Below the pieces are notes generated by a model that did no database searches, had not been told where the DNA came from, and saw only the letters and a list, made by a program, of their open reading frames with translations. Source: Hyphomicrobium_A sp963728165 (GTDB lineage: Bacteria; Pseudomonadota; Alphaproteobacteria; Rhizobiales; Hyphomicrobiaceae). From it: a stretch of DNA of 64,000 nt. How positions within the stretch are numbered: the first letter of the stretch is position 1; every line of letters begins with the position of its first letter. Below are positions 1 through 8,634 of the stretch, one piece after another. A program made the translations under genes and the position numbers. The DNA lies in contig CAVSIY010000006.1 of NCBI GenBank assembly GCA_963728165.1, forward strand, positions 682,001 through 746,000, in the 5' to 3' direction.

Positions 1-1365
1 CGCCTCGATGCGCCCGTCGGTGGCGTAGGCCGAGATCGCGTCGACCTCGTCCTCGGCGAGCGCGCGGTACATGAGCGCCGCCTCCAGATCATAGACGCGG
101 CCGAATTTGAGGCCGTACGCCTGGGCGAGACCGGGATAGCCGTCGGGACGCTCGGAGAACTCGGGCGTGAAGCCGGCGCGCAGGCCTTTGGCCTCGCGGG
201 CCAGATCGGAGATCGTCGACCATCCCCGCTCCTGCGCCACGCGGCGGCGCACGGCGAGTGCATAGGCGTTGTTGATGCGGAAGGGTTTGAGCCAGACGAG
301 GCCGAAGCGCTCTGCGTAGACCTTGCTGACGTGCTCGTAGACTGCGTCGGGGTCGTGCATCGAGGCTGCGCCCAATATCGCCGTCAGGGCGGTGCCCGTG
401 TACTCGACATAAAGATCGATGGCGCCTTGGCGCAGCGCGTTGTGCGCAATCATGGTGCCGCCGAGACCGAAGCGGCGCTCGACCCTGAGGTCGGTGCGCG
501 CCTCCACGAGCTGGGCGATCATCTCGGCGAGCAGCAGGTTCTCGGTGAAGTTCTTGGCGCCGATGCGCAGCGTGCCGCGATCGCTCTGCCCGGCCCCGGA
601 GGTCACGTGCCGGACCGCTGTGGAGCCGGTCGCCGACCAGTAGGCCACGGCTCCGACGACGAGGATCAGCGCCGGCAGGGCGATCGCCATGCGGGTCGCC
701 CAGATCTTGGCGGGCTCGCGCACGCGCCGCCGCGTCTCGATCCCCCATTGGAACGCGGCAATGGCCCCGTCGACCGCCAGCGCGAGCAGCGCCGAGGGGA
801 TGGCGCCGAGCAGGATCAGATCGGTATTGGAGAGCGCCAGCCCGCGGTTGATGAACTGCCCCAGGCCGCCGGCGCCGATGAAGGCCGACAGCGTCGCGAT
901 GCCGACGCCGACCACGGCCGCCGTGCGCACCCCGGCAACGACGACGGGAAGGGCGAGCGGCAGCTCGACGAGGCGCAATTGCTGCACTCCGGTCATGCCC
1001 ACGCCGCGTGCGGCCTCCCGGATCTCCGGCGCAATGCCGCGCAAGCCCGTCACGGTGTTGCGCACGATGGGAAGCAGCGCGTAGAGCGTCAGCGCGATGA
1101 TCGCCGGCAGCGCCCCGATCCGCTGCAGCATGGTGAGCAGAAGCGCCAGCATGGCGAGGCTCGGGACCGTCTGCAGAATCCCGACGGAGGCGAGCAGCGG
1201 CCGCTCGGCCCAGGCGCGCTTTGCGGCAAAGATGCCCAGCGGAATGCCGATGCTGATGGCGACGAGCGTCGAAACGCCCGTCAGCATGATGTGCTGCCCG
1301 GTGCGCAGCCACAGCTCAGGCCCGTTCGCCTCGATCACCGCCAGGATGTGGGCGGGCCCGCTCAT
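1..1365 (-). CDS. Osmoprotectant ABC transporter, permease/substrate-binding fusion (partial)
   Basis: This gene encodes an inner-membrane permease fused to its own solute-binding domain, as in OpuB/ProWX-type importers of glycine betaine, choline or similar quaternary amines. The first ~240 residues hold several membrane segments and the permease EAA loop (EIREAARGVGM, about residue 112). A further hydrophobic segment then leads into a binding-protein domain containing GTLRIGAKNFTENLLLAEM, typical of the OpuAC family. The ATG overlaps the stop of the ATPase gene as ATGA, which fixes the start and implies translational coupling. The reading frame is open to the window edge, so the C-terminus is missing. 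The substrate cannot be read from the sequence. Confidence 0.88.
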   Translation of the reverse strand, partial: MSGPAHILAVIEANGPELWLRTGQHIMLTGVSTLVAISIGIPLGIFAAKRAWAERPLLASVGILQTVPSLAMLALLLTMLQRIGALPAIIALTLYALLPIVRNTVTGLRGIAPEIREAARGVGMTGVQQLRLVELPLALPVVVAGVRTAAVVGVGIATLSAFIGAGGLGQFINRGLALSNTDLILLGAIPSALLALAVDGAIAAFQWGIETRRRVREPAKIWATRMAIALPALILVVGAVAYWSATGSTAVRHVTSGAGQSDRGTLRIGAKNFTENLLLAEMIAQLVEARTDLRVERRFGLGGTMIAHNALRQGAIDLYVEYTGTALTAILGAASMHDPDAVYEHVSKVYAERFGLVWLKPFRINNAYALAVRRRVAQERGWSTISDLAREAKGLRAGFTPEFSERPDGYPGLAQAYGLKFGRVYDLEAALMYRALAEDEVDAISAYATDGRIEA

Positions 1366-2120
1366 TGCAGCTCCCGGAACGCTTCGAGCTGCTGCAGGGG
1401 GCGGGCGAGCAGCGCGCGCACGAAGTCCGTCTCAGGGGATTTCAAAAGCTGGCGCCGGGTCCCGACCTGCTCGAGCCGCCCCTCGTTGCACACGCCGATG
1501 CGGTCGCCGAGCAGGAACGCCTCGACAATGTCGTGGGTGACGAACACGATCGTCTTGGCGAGCTTGGCCTTGAGCCGCAGCACCTCGGCTTGCAGCGCCT
1601 CGCGCGTCAGCGCATCGAGGGCACCGAAGGGCTCGTCCATGAGGAGGTAGTCTGGGTCGGTCGCGAGCGCGCGCGCTACCGCAACGCGCTGCTGCTGGCC
1701 GCCCGAGAGCTCGGCGGGAAAGCGATGGAAGAAAGCATCGGGCTCGAGCCCGACCAGATCGAGCAGCGCGCGGGCTTTCGCCTCCCGTTGGGCTGCGGGC
1801 TCGCCGATGAGGCGCAGGCCGATGGCGACGTTGTCGGTCACCGTCATGTGCGGGAAGAGGCCGATGCCTTGGAACACGTAGCCCATGTTCCGCCTCAGCG
1901 CGATCTCGGCGTAGTCGCGCAAATCGCGGCCATCGACCTCGATTAAGCCCGAGGTGGGCTCGATGAGGCGGCTGATCAGACGCAGGATTGTGGTCTTGCC
2001 CGAGCCCGAGGAGCCCACGAGCACGAACGTCTCGCCCTGCTCAATTCCGAGCGAGACGTCGCGCAGGGCGAAGGACTTTCCACCGTCGAACGACTTGCTG
2101 ACGTGGTCGAGAACGATCAT
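1362..2120 (-). CDS. Osmoprotectant ABC transporter ATP-binding protein
   Basis: This 252-residue ATPase drives the adjacent permease/binding-protein fusion. It shows Walker A GSSGSGKT (about 36-43), a Q-loop (YVFQG), the signature LSGGQQQ (138-144), Walker B LLMDEP and the switch histidine in FVTHD (about 196). Sequence style and gene pairing match the OpuCA/ProV class, but it is shorter than many OpuCA proteins and has no C-terminal CBS domains, so cystathionine-domain ionic-strength sensing is not expected. It is the first gene of a two-gene operon that lies about 100 bp downstream of eutC on the same strand. Confidence 0.9.
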   Translation of the reverse strand: MIVLDHVSKSFDGGKSFALRDVSLGIEQGETFVLVGSSGSGKTTILRLISRLIEPTSGLIEVDGRDLRDYAEIALRRNMGYVFQGIGLFPHMTVTDNVAIGLRLIGEPAAQREAKARALLDLVGLEPDAFFHRFPAELSGGQQQRVAVARALATDPDYLLMDEPFGALDALTREALQAEVLRLKAKLAKTIVFVTHDIVEAFLLGDRIGVCNEGRLEQVGTRRQLLKSPETDFVRALLARPLQQLEAFRELQ

Positions 2121-2221
2121 GCCCCTCTCGGCTCGGCTGCGAGAGGCTTAGCATGAGAGGCGCGCTCGGAGAAATCTCGGGCGCGGAACGCCTTAACGGC
2201 CGGGACGGCGCGCGACGTTTG

Positions 2222-2995
2222 TCACCGAGGGCTGAGTGACAGAGGAGGCCCGCCGCCTTCCAGCTGATAGTTGCTCTCGTCCTTCAAGCCCACGCCCGTC
2301 AGCTGGCGCCGCATCGCCTCGCGCAGGAGCCAGTGCGCCTTGAAGGCGGCCTCCTCCGCGCTCAAGCCCCCGCGGCGGATATTGGAGATGCAGTTGCGCT
2401 CCCCGTCCTTGCGCCCTGTTCGCGGCGCCCAGGTCAGATAGGCGCCGAGGCTGTCGGGGGAGGACAGTCCCGGACGTTCGCCGATGAGGACGAGGACGGC
2501 GCGAGCGCGCAAGAGCTCGCCGGCGTCATCGCCGAGCGCCACGCGCCCCTGATCGGCGAGCAGGATCGGAGCCAGGCTCCAGCCGCTCTTCTGCGCGAGC
2601 GGCAGCAGCGCCTCGATCACGGCTGCGGCATTGGCGGCGACCCCCGTCGAGGAGAGGCCGTCGGCAACGACGATCAGAAGATCGGGCGAGCGCCCGGCGA
2701 TGCTTGCGAGGCGTTCCCGCGACGCCGCGCTCACGCGCCGCCCGAGATCGGGACGCCGCAGGTAGATGTCGCGATCGCCCGCCGCACTCTCGATGCGGAT
2801 GCTGTCCAATCCGAGCGCGGCAAGCTTGCTTTCGATGGGCGTCCAGTCGAGCGGCGTGGTGACGGCGTCGCGCGCTTGCGCGTGCGCCATCGAGAACTTC
2901 AAGACCTCGCGGATGGGCAGCGCCGCGCCGACGCGTCCCAATCCGATGCGCGCATCGGTGAACCGGCGCAGCGCCGCCCAAGGTTCCTCCGTCAT
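2222..2995 (-). CDS. eutC: Ethanolamine ammonia-lyase small subunit (EutC)
   Basis: EutC is the light chain of the adenosylcobalamin-dependent enzyme that splits ethanolamine into acetaldehyde and ammonia. The 257-residue protein has the family features: a variable N-terminus followed by YLRRPDLGRR, the segment DLLIVVADGLSS and the C-terminal KDGERNCISNIR, involved in cofactor binding. Its ATG overlaps the TGA of eutB (ATGA). No other eut genes and no microcompartment shell genes are visible here, so this would be a cytosolic eutBC-only pathway. The frame is intact, in contrast to the eutB upstream. Confidence 0.93.
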   Translation of the reverse strand: MTEEPWAALRRFTDARIGLGRVGAALPIREVLKFSMAHAQARDAVTTPLDWTPIESKLAALGLDSIRIESAAGDRDIYLRRPDLGRRVSAASRERLASIAGRSPDLLIVVADGLSSTGVAANAAAVIEALLPLAQKSGWSLAPILLADQGRVALGDDAGELLRARAVLVLIGERPGLSSPDSLGAYLTWAPRTGRKDGERNCISNIRRGGLSAEEAAFKAHWLLREAMRRQLTGVGLKDESNYQLEGGGPPLSLSPR

Positions 2996-4376
2996 GCGGC
3001 AAGCCCTTTGACGTGATCGAGCAAGAGTTGCGCCGGCTCGGCGAGCAGCCGGCCCTGCTCATCGGCAAGACCGACGCGCTGAAGCCAGGCCTCGAACTCG
3101 GGCGCACGCCGCAAGCCAAGCGCCTCGCGCACGTAGAGGGCGTCATGGAACGAGGTCGACTGGTAGTTGAGCATGATGTCGTCGGCGCCGGGCACGCCCA
3201 TGACGAAGGTGACGCCGGCGGCGCCGAGCAGCATCAGAAGCACGTCCATGTCGTCCTGATCGGCGTCGGCATGGTTGGTGTAGCAGACGTCGCAACCCAT
3301 CGGCAGGCCCATGATCTTGCCGCAGAAATGGTCCTCGAGGCCGGCGCGGATGATCTCCTTGCCGTTGTAGAGATATTCGGGGCCGATGAAGCCCACGACC
3401 GAATTGACCAGGAGCGGCTTGAACGCGCGCGCGACCGCGTAGGCGCGGGCTTCCAAGGTCTGCTGATCGACGCCGTGATGGGCGTCCGCCGACAGCGCCG
3501 ATCCCTGCCCCGTCTCGAAATACATGACGTTGTCGCCGACGGTGCCGCGCTTCAAGGCAAGGGCTGCCTCGCGGGCCTCCTTGAGCAGCGCCAGCGTCAC
3601 GCCGAACGAGGCGTTGACGCCTTCGGTGCCGCCGATCGACTGGAACACGAGGTCGACCGGGGCGCCGCGGGCGATGGCCTCGATCGACGTCGTCACGTGG
3701 GTCAGCACGCACGCCTGCGTGGGGATCTCGAAGCGGGCGATGATGTCGTCGAGCATGCGCGATGAGATCAAGGATCACGCCGGTGTTGTCGCTCGCCGGG
3801 TTGATGCCGATGACGGCATCGCCGCACCCGAGCATCAGTCCGTCGACGATGGAGGCCGCGATGCCGCGCTTGTCGTCGGTGGGGTGATTGGGCTGCAGGC
3901 GCACCGCCATGCGGCCCTTGAGGCCGATGGTGTCGCGGAAGCGCGTCACCACCTCGACCTTGCGCGCCGCCAGGATGAGATCCTGGTTGCGCATGATCTT
4001 GGCGGTGGCAGCCGCCATCTCCGGCGTGAGGCCGGGCGCGAGGCCGCTCAACACCTCTGTCGTCGCGGCCTCGCTCAAGAGCCAGTCGCGGAATTCGCCG
4101 ACCGTCATGTGGCGAAATGGGCTGAAAAGCCGCCGCGTCATGGGAATCGAGGATCAGGCGCGTGACGTCGTCGCTCTCATAAGGGACGACCGCCTCGGTG
4201 AGGAACTGCCTCAAGGGCACATCGGCAAGCGCCATCTTGGCGGCGACGTTCTCCTCGGCGCTTGTCGCGGCAACGCCTGCCAGCACGTCGCCCGATCTGA
4301 GCGGCGTCGCCTTGGCCATCAGCTCCTTCAAGTCGGAGAACCGGTACGAGGTCTGCTGCCACGCCGCCTGGTACAA
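2992..4376 (-). CDS. eutB: Ethanolamine ammonia-lyase large subunit (EutB), two frame breaks
   Basis: EutB carries the active site of ethanolamine ammonia-lyase. Three consecutive frames together give a complete EutB of about 460 residues: SYRFSDLKELMAKATPLRSG at the N-terminus, a middle block with NPASDN, and a C-terminal block with CVLTHVTTSIEAI, FETGQGSALSA, GPEYLYNG, CYTNHADADQ and DDIMLNYQ. The breaks lie near 4112-4128 (a T run on the coding strand) and 3760-3775. Removing one base at each restores the frame and gives a whole number of codons. I place the start at a TTG preceded by GAGGAGG; an upstream TTG at 4394 is the alternative. The gene is either a recent pseudogene or carries sequencing indels. 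Confidence 0.85.
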
Positions 4377-4615
4377 GGGGGCTGTCCTCCTCAACGCTCT
4401 AATCAGCGCATCATAGACGAGGCGCCCTGGCGCGCCTACGGCAGGAGCGCGCGGGCACGCCGGCGCCGCCCGGCGTCGTCATCAGCGTGTGGTCGGCGGC
4501 CGTGAGCCCCAAAACGCGGTTTCCCCCCAGTTGGCGCGCGGGCTGACAATCGGGATCGGTCTGCTGCATAATCGATCCGAGGAGAATCAGGTCTTAAGGC
4601 AGCAGAGGGACGCTC

Positions 4616-5641
4616 GTGGCGAGAGGTTGCAGGATCATCTTGGCGGGCGCGCTCGCTTGGGCCCTTGCTTGGACCCTGGGCGCGGCCCCCGCCGCGGCCG
4701 GCGCCGCGCTCTTGTTCGACATGGATGATGGGCACGTGCTCTACGCGGAGGACCCGGACGCGCCGTGGTATCCCGCCTCGCTCACCAAGATGATGACCGC
4801 CTATCTCGCCTTCGAGGCGATCCGCGATCATAACGCCAGCGAGGACACAGACGTCGTCATCTCGGAGAACGCGCGCAAGCAGCCGCCGTCGCGCCTCGGC
4901 CTCAAGGTCGGCACCCATCTGACGCTGGGGGACGCGCTCAAAGCGCTGATCATGCGCTCGGCCAACGACATCGCCGTGGCGATCGCGGAGACGCTCGGCG
5001 ACGGCGACGAGATGGCGTTCGTCAAGCAGATGAACCAGAAGGCCGCCGAGCTCGGCATGATGCACACGCACTTCATCAATCCCAACGGGCTACCGGCCGA
5101 GCAGCAGGTCACCACCGCGCGCGATTTGGCGCTGCTCGCCCAGGCGCTCCTGCGCGACTTTCCCGAGCGCGCGCCGCTCTATGCCGAGATCCAGGACACG
5201 ATCCTCAACAAAAAGATCACGATCGCCACGCACAATGCGATATTGACGAACTTCCCCGGCGGCGACGGCATCAAGACCGGCTTCACGTGCGCGTCGGGCT
5301 ACAATCTGGCCGCAAGCGCCACGCGCGATGGGCACAAGCTCGTAGCGATCCTGCTGGGCGAGGAGTCGGGCGCCAAGCGCACCGCGCGCGCCGCAGCACT
5401 CCTGGAGAACGGGTTCCGCACCCGCGAATGGAAGGCGCTCTACCCGACGCCGCGCGTCGAGAACCTGCCGAGCGAGGTCGTCGGCTGGAACTTCGAGCCC
5501 AGCGCGGCCCTGCTCGAGCGCTACCGCGTGTGCAAGGCGCCCCCGCCGCCGCCCAAGGAAACGGCGAGCGCGGCAACGCCCAAGAAGAGCAGCAAGAAGA
5601 AGGTGGTGCACAAGCGGCGCCGGCGCCGCCGCCATCACTGA
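4616..5641 (+). CDS. D-alanyl-D-alanine carboxypeptidase (PBP5/DacA family)
   Basis: This is a periplasmic serine peptidase that trims the terminal D-Ala of peptidoglycan pentapeptides. The 341-residue product begins at a GTG, has a signal peptide of about 28 residues, and carries all three catalytic motifs: SLTK (55-58), SAN (115-117) and KTG (220-222). Instead of the usual amphipathic membrane anchor the C-terminus is a Pro-rich then extremely basic tail ending in a run of Arg and His. Such a tail could bind the membrane surface or anionic wall polymers, which is inference. The gene is convergent with gshB, with only 13 bases between the two stops. Confidence 0.93.
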   Translation: MARGCRIILAGALAWALAWTLGAAPAAAGAALLFDMDDGHVLYAEDPDAPWYPASLTKMMTAYLAFEAIRDHNASEDTDVVISENARKQPPSRLGLKVGTHLTLGDALKALIMRSANDIAVAIAETLGDGDEMAFVKQMNQKAAELGMMHTHFINPNGLPAEQQVTTARDLALLAQALLRDFPERAPLYAEIQDTILNKKITIATHNAILTNFPGGDGIKTGFTCASGYNLAASATRDGHKLVAILLGEESGAKRTARAAALLENGFRTREWKALYPTPRVENLPSEVVGWNFEPSAALLERYRVCKAPPPPPKETASAATPKKSSKKKVVHKRRRRRRHH

Positions 5642-5654
5642 GGTGTGCCCGCGA

Positions 5655-6602
5655 TCAGCCCTTCCCGGCCTTGGCCTCGATCGCGTCCCAGATGAGGGCT
5701 GAGATGTCGGGGCCGCCGAAATCCTTCACCTGGCGGATGCCGGTCGGCGAGGTCACGTTGATCTCGGTCAGATAGGGCCCGATCACGTCGATGCCGGCAA
5801 AGAGCAGCCCGCGCCGCTTCAGCTCGGGCCCGAGGCGGGCGCAGATCTCCTCGTCGCGCTGGTTGAGCTTCGTCGGCTGCGCGGTGCCGCCGACATGCAG
5901 GTTCGAGCGCGTCTCGCCCTTCTGCGGCACGCGGTTGATGGCGCCCGCCACCTCGCCGTCGACGAGGATGATGCGCTTGTCGCCCTCGGCCACCTCGGGG
6001 CGGTACTGCTGCACCATGAACGGCTCGCGGAACACGGTCTGGAACAGCTCCACCAGCGAGGCCGTGTTGGTATCCTCCGGGCGCGATGCGGAAGATCGCC
6101 GCGCCGCCGTTGCCGTAGAGCGGCTTCAAGATCACGTCCTTGAACTCGGCGCGGAAGGCCTGCACGTCGGCGAGAGAGCGGGTGACGAGCGTCGGCGGCA
6201 TCAGGTCGAGGAAGTCGAGGACGAAGATCTTCTCGGGCGCGTTGCGCACGTGCGCGGGGTCGTTGACGACGAGCGTCTCAGGCTGGATGCGCTCCAACAG
6301 ATGCGTCGTGGTGATGTAGGCCATGTCGAAGGGCGGGTCCTGGCGCAGCAGCACCACGTCCCAGCTCGACAAATCCTCCACGCGCGGGTGGGACAGCTTG
6401 TAATGCGCCCCGACCTTGTCGGTGACTTTCAGCGTCTCCCCGCGCGCGAGCAGGCGGTCGCCGTGGAGCGAGAGGTTGGGGGGCGTGTAGTAGAACAGCT
6501 CATGCCCGCGTTCTGCGCCTCCAGGAGGATGGCGAAGGTGGAATCGCCGCGGATGTCGATCCGCTCGATCGGGTCCATCTGGCAGGCGACGCGCAGGGGC
6601 AT
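5655..6602 (-). CDS. gshB: Glutathione synthetase (GshB), two frame breaks
   Basis: GshB joins gamma-glutamylcysteine and glycine using ATP. The N-terminal frame begins MPLRVACQMDPIERI; the central frame has ERGHELFYYTPPNLSLHGDR and DVILKPLYGNGGAAIFRI; the C-terminal frame has VQQYRPEVAEGDKRIILVDG and LTEINVTSPTGIRQ, all typical of prokaryotic GshB. A missing base near 6510 (restoring EAQERGHEL) and an extra base in a GGG run near 6080 (restoring RIAPEDTNT) explain both breaks. The gene belongs to the conserved rsmI-yraN-gshB neighbourhood. Since the conserved residues are intact in all three pieces, sequence error is more likely than old decay. Confidence 0.87.
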
Positions 6603-6683
6603 GGGGGGCTCGGCTTTTCGGCAAGCGACCGTAGACCGCCTCGAAGGCCGACTGTCAATGCGTAACGCGTGACCGCCCCACCC

Positions 6684-6704
6684 CGTCATCCCGCGCAGGC
6701 GGAA
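6684..6704 (+). repeat. Short intergenic palindromic repeat, left copy
   Basis: A 21-base element (core CCGCGCAGGCGG) matches the reverse complement of the element at 7116-7136 with one mismatch. The two copies bracket the decayed GIY-YIG gene in inverted orientation. Elements of this type are common between genes in Hyphomicrobiales. Confidence 0.6.
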
Positions 6705-6777
6705 CCCAGTCATGCTTCGACAGCACTGAATGGCATCACGCGCAACGCCGGAAGATATTCCCCTGAGGACGGCTTCC

Positions 6778-7065
6778 ATGCACAAGTCCCCATGCGTCTA
6801 TATCCTGCGAGTGCGCGCGATGGCACGCTCTATATTGGCGTCACCAGCGATCTTGCAGCCGCGTAAGCGTTCACTTCAGGACCTCGTTCCCGGTTTCACG
6901 GCGAAGCATCGCGTGCATCACCTCGTCTATACGAGATGCACGAGACCATGGAAGCGCGATCACGAAAAGCATCAAGAGTGGAACGCCTCGGAAGATCCGT
7001 TGATGAAGGTGCAAACCCGGATGGCTGATCTATTTGACCGCCACGGAGCGATCCTCGACCTGCCG
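6778..7065 (+). pseudogene. Decayed GIY-YIG (UPF0213-like) nuclease gene
   Basis: Pieces of a small GIY-YIG endonuclease lie in different frames. The first piece is MHKSPCVYIL; a shifted frame reads SARDGTLYIGVTSDLAA, containing the YIG half of the motif, and then hits TAA. A third piece reads DLVPGFTAKHRVHHLVY. Later traces correspond to EMHETMEA and to a C-terminal NP-x-W-x-DLFD motif. At least four frame changes occur within about 250 bases, which is much denser than in the other broken genes here, so this one is a genuine remnant. Confidence 0.7.
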
Positions 7066-7115
7066 CGGTACGAGCGCGGAGACGCTAACCGCCGAAGCGC
7101 GTTCAGGTGTCCTAG

Positions 7116-7136
7116 TTCCGCCTGCGCGGAATGACG
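7116..7136 (-). repeat. Short intergenic palindromic repeat, right copy
   Basis: This is the inverted partner of the element at 6684-6704, differing by one base. It lies between the GIY-YIG remnant and the end of yraN. Confidence 0.6.
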
Positions 7137-7158
7137 TTGTACGGGCTCACCAAATGCA

Positions 7159-7548
7159 CTAAAGCCCATTCGGGATGTGCCGCGGCCAGCGGCCCGGCAC
7201 CAGCAGGATCACATCGAAGCCCTGCTCGTGGCCGTGATAGCGCGGGCGGTGCGCGAGCCAGTAATCGGCTGCGGCGCGGATGCGGGCGGCCTGCCGCGCG
7301 GTGATCGCGGCTTCCGCCTCCTCGCGCGTTGCGCGCCGCTTCACCTCGACGAACGCCAGGCGTTTGCCGCGCACCGCGATGATGTCGATCTCGCCCGCGC
7401 GCGTGCGCACGCGGCGGTCCAAGATGAGATAGCCCTTCGCGATCAGCACAGCGGCGGCGAGCGCTTCCGACACACGCCCGCGCCGCAGCCGCGCGCGCCG
7501 CTCCTCGACGCCCGGCGCCGCATCGACGCGGCGGAAGGGCGTTCTCAC
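7159..7548 (-). CDS. YraN/UPF0102 family nuclease-fold protein
   Basis: This 129-residue protein has the restriction-endonuclease-like core of the UPF0102 family: GRVSEALAAAVLIAKGY, then DRRVRTRAGEIDIIAVRG with the conserved GEIDI acidic motif, and FVEVKRR with the E-x-K motif. The role is not established; the family is usually described as a Holliday-junction-resolvase-like protein. Its start overlaps the stop of rsmI (ATGA-type), so the two are cotranslated, as in many proteobacteria. Confidence 0.9.
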   Translation of the reverse strand: MRTPFRRVDAAPGVEERRARLRRGRVSEALAAAVLIAKGYLILDRRVRTRAGEIDIIAVRGKRLAFVEVKRRATREEAEAAITARQAARIRAAADYWLAHRPRYHGHEQGFDVILLVPGRWPRHIPNGL

Positions 7549-8444
7549 TTGTCTCTCCTGAGACCCAGCTCATAGACGCGGGACTTCGACACGCCGAGCG
7601 CCTCGGCCACGGCCTTGGCCGCATCGCGCAGGCTCATCTCTTTCAGCGCCGGCGCCAGCCTCTCGTAGATGTCCTCGTCGCTCACCGCCTCTTTCTGCGG
7701 CGGCCCGACCAGGAGCACCACCTCGCCCTTGATCGCCGCGGCTTCCGTTTCCGCGGCGAGGCTCTTGAGGGGTGCGCGGCGCACCTCCTCGTGCAGCTTG
7801 GTGAGCTCGCGCGCGAGCGCGGCGGGCCGGTCGCCGAGGACGGCTGCGAGATCGCTGAGCGTCTCGGCCACGCGCGAGGGCGCCTCGAAAAAGACAAGCG
7901 TCGCCGGAACGGCCTTGAGCTCCGCAATGCGCGTGCGTCGCGCCGCACCTTTGGGCGGCAGGAAGCCGGCAAAGAGAAAGGCGTCCGTCGGCAGACCGGC
8001 GACGCTCAGCGCCGCGAGCGCGGCGGAGGCGCCGGGCAGCGCCTCGACCCTGTGGCCGGCCTCGAGCGCGGCGCGCACGAGCTTCCACCCCGGATCGGAG
8101 ATGAGCGGCGTGCCGGCATCGGAGATCAGCGCGATTCGCCCGCCCGCCTCGAGCTCCCGCAGCACGCGCGGGCGCTCGCGCGCGGCGTTGTGCTCATGGT
8201 AGGGGCGCATATGCGTCGCAATCGAGTAATGCGCCAAGAGCGTGCGGCTGTGGCGCGTGTCCTCGCACAGAACCACGTCGGCGCGTGCCAGAAGGCTTAG
8301 CGCACGAATCGTGATATCTCCAAGGTTGCCGATCGGCGTGGCGACGAGATAGAGCCCGGGCGCGAGCGGCGTGGCGAGCTGGCGCTGCAGCTCCTGGCCG
8401 GCACGGGCGGCGACGGCGTTTGTTTGGGCCTCGGGCGCGCTCAT
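7545..8444 (-). CDS. rsmI: 16S rRNA (cytidine(1402)-2'-O)-methyltransferase RsmI
   Basis: RsmI methylates the ribose of C1402 in the decoding centre of 16S rRNA using SAM. The tetrapyrrole-methylase fold is shown by LYLVATPIGNLGDITIRAL, CEDTRHSRTLL, LISDAGTPLISDPG and ALPGASAALAALSVAGLPTD. The C-terminal part ends in a predicted helix-turn-helix (SLRDAAKAVAEALGVSKSRVY). I chose the ATG giving MSAPEAQTN, with GAGG about 15 bases upstream; in-frame starts at 8468 and 8504 are possible. It is divergent from the LpoA-like lipoprotein gene. Confidence 0.92.
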   Translation of the reverse strand: MSAPEAQTNAVAARAGQELQRQLATPLAPGLYLVATPIGNLGDITIRALSLLARADVVLCEDTRHSRTLLAHYSIATHMRPYHEHNAARERPRVLRELEAGGRIALISDAGTPLISDPGWKLVRAALEAGHRVEALPGASAALAALSVAGLPTDAFLFAGFLPPKGAARRTRIAELKAVPATLVFFEAPSRVAETLSDLAAVLGDRPAALARELTKLHEEVRRAPLKSLAAETEAAAIKGEVVLLVGPPQKEAVSDEDIYERLAPALKEMSLRDAAKAVAEALGVSKSRVYELGLRRDK

Positions 8445-8634
8445 CAATTGGTCTTCATGCCTCGGCATTCGGCACTTGCCGCCGAATATTGACGATAGTG
8501 GCACAAGGGGGCTTCCCCCACGATCCTCGAACGTCTAACCAACTTGTAGAGAGTCGTTACACCGTTCCACAGCCGGAGGCCATTGGACCCCGGCGGCAGG
8601 TCTACGGGGCCGGCTCTCGGGGGACGACTACCGA

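Noticed and set aside
331..1650. Long + strand ORF opposite the transporter genes
   Set aside because: It is antisense to a clear permease and ATPase, is Arg/Gly/His-rich with no motif, and reflects high GC content.
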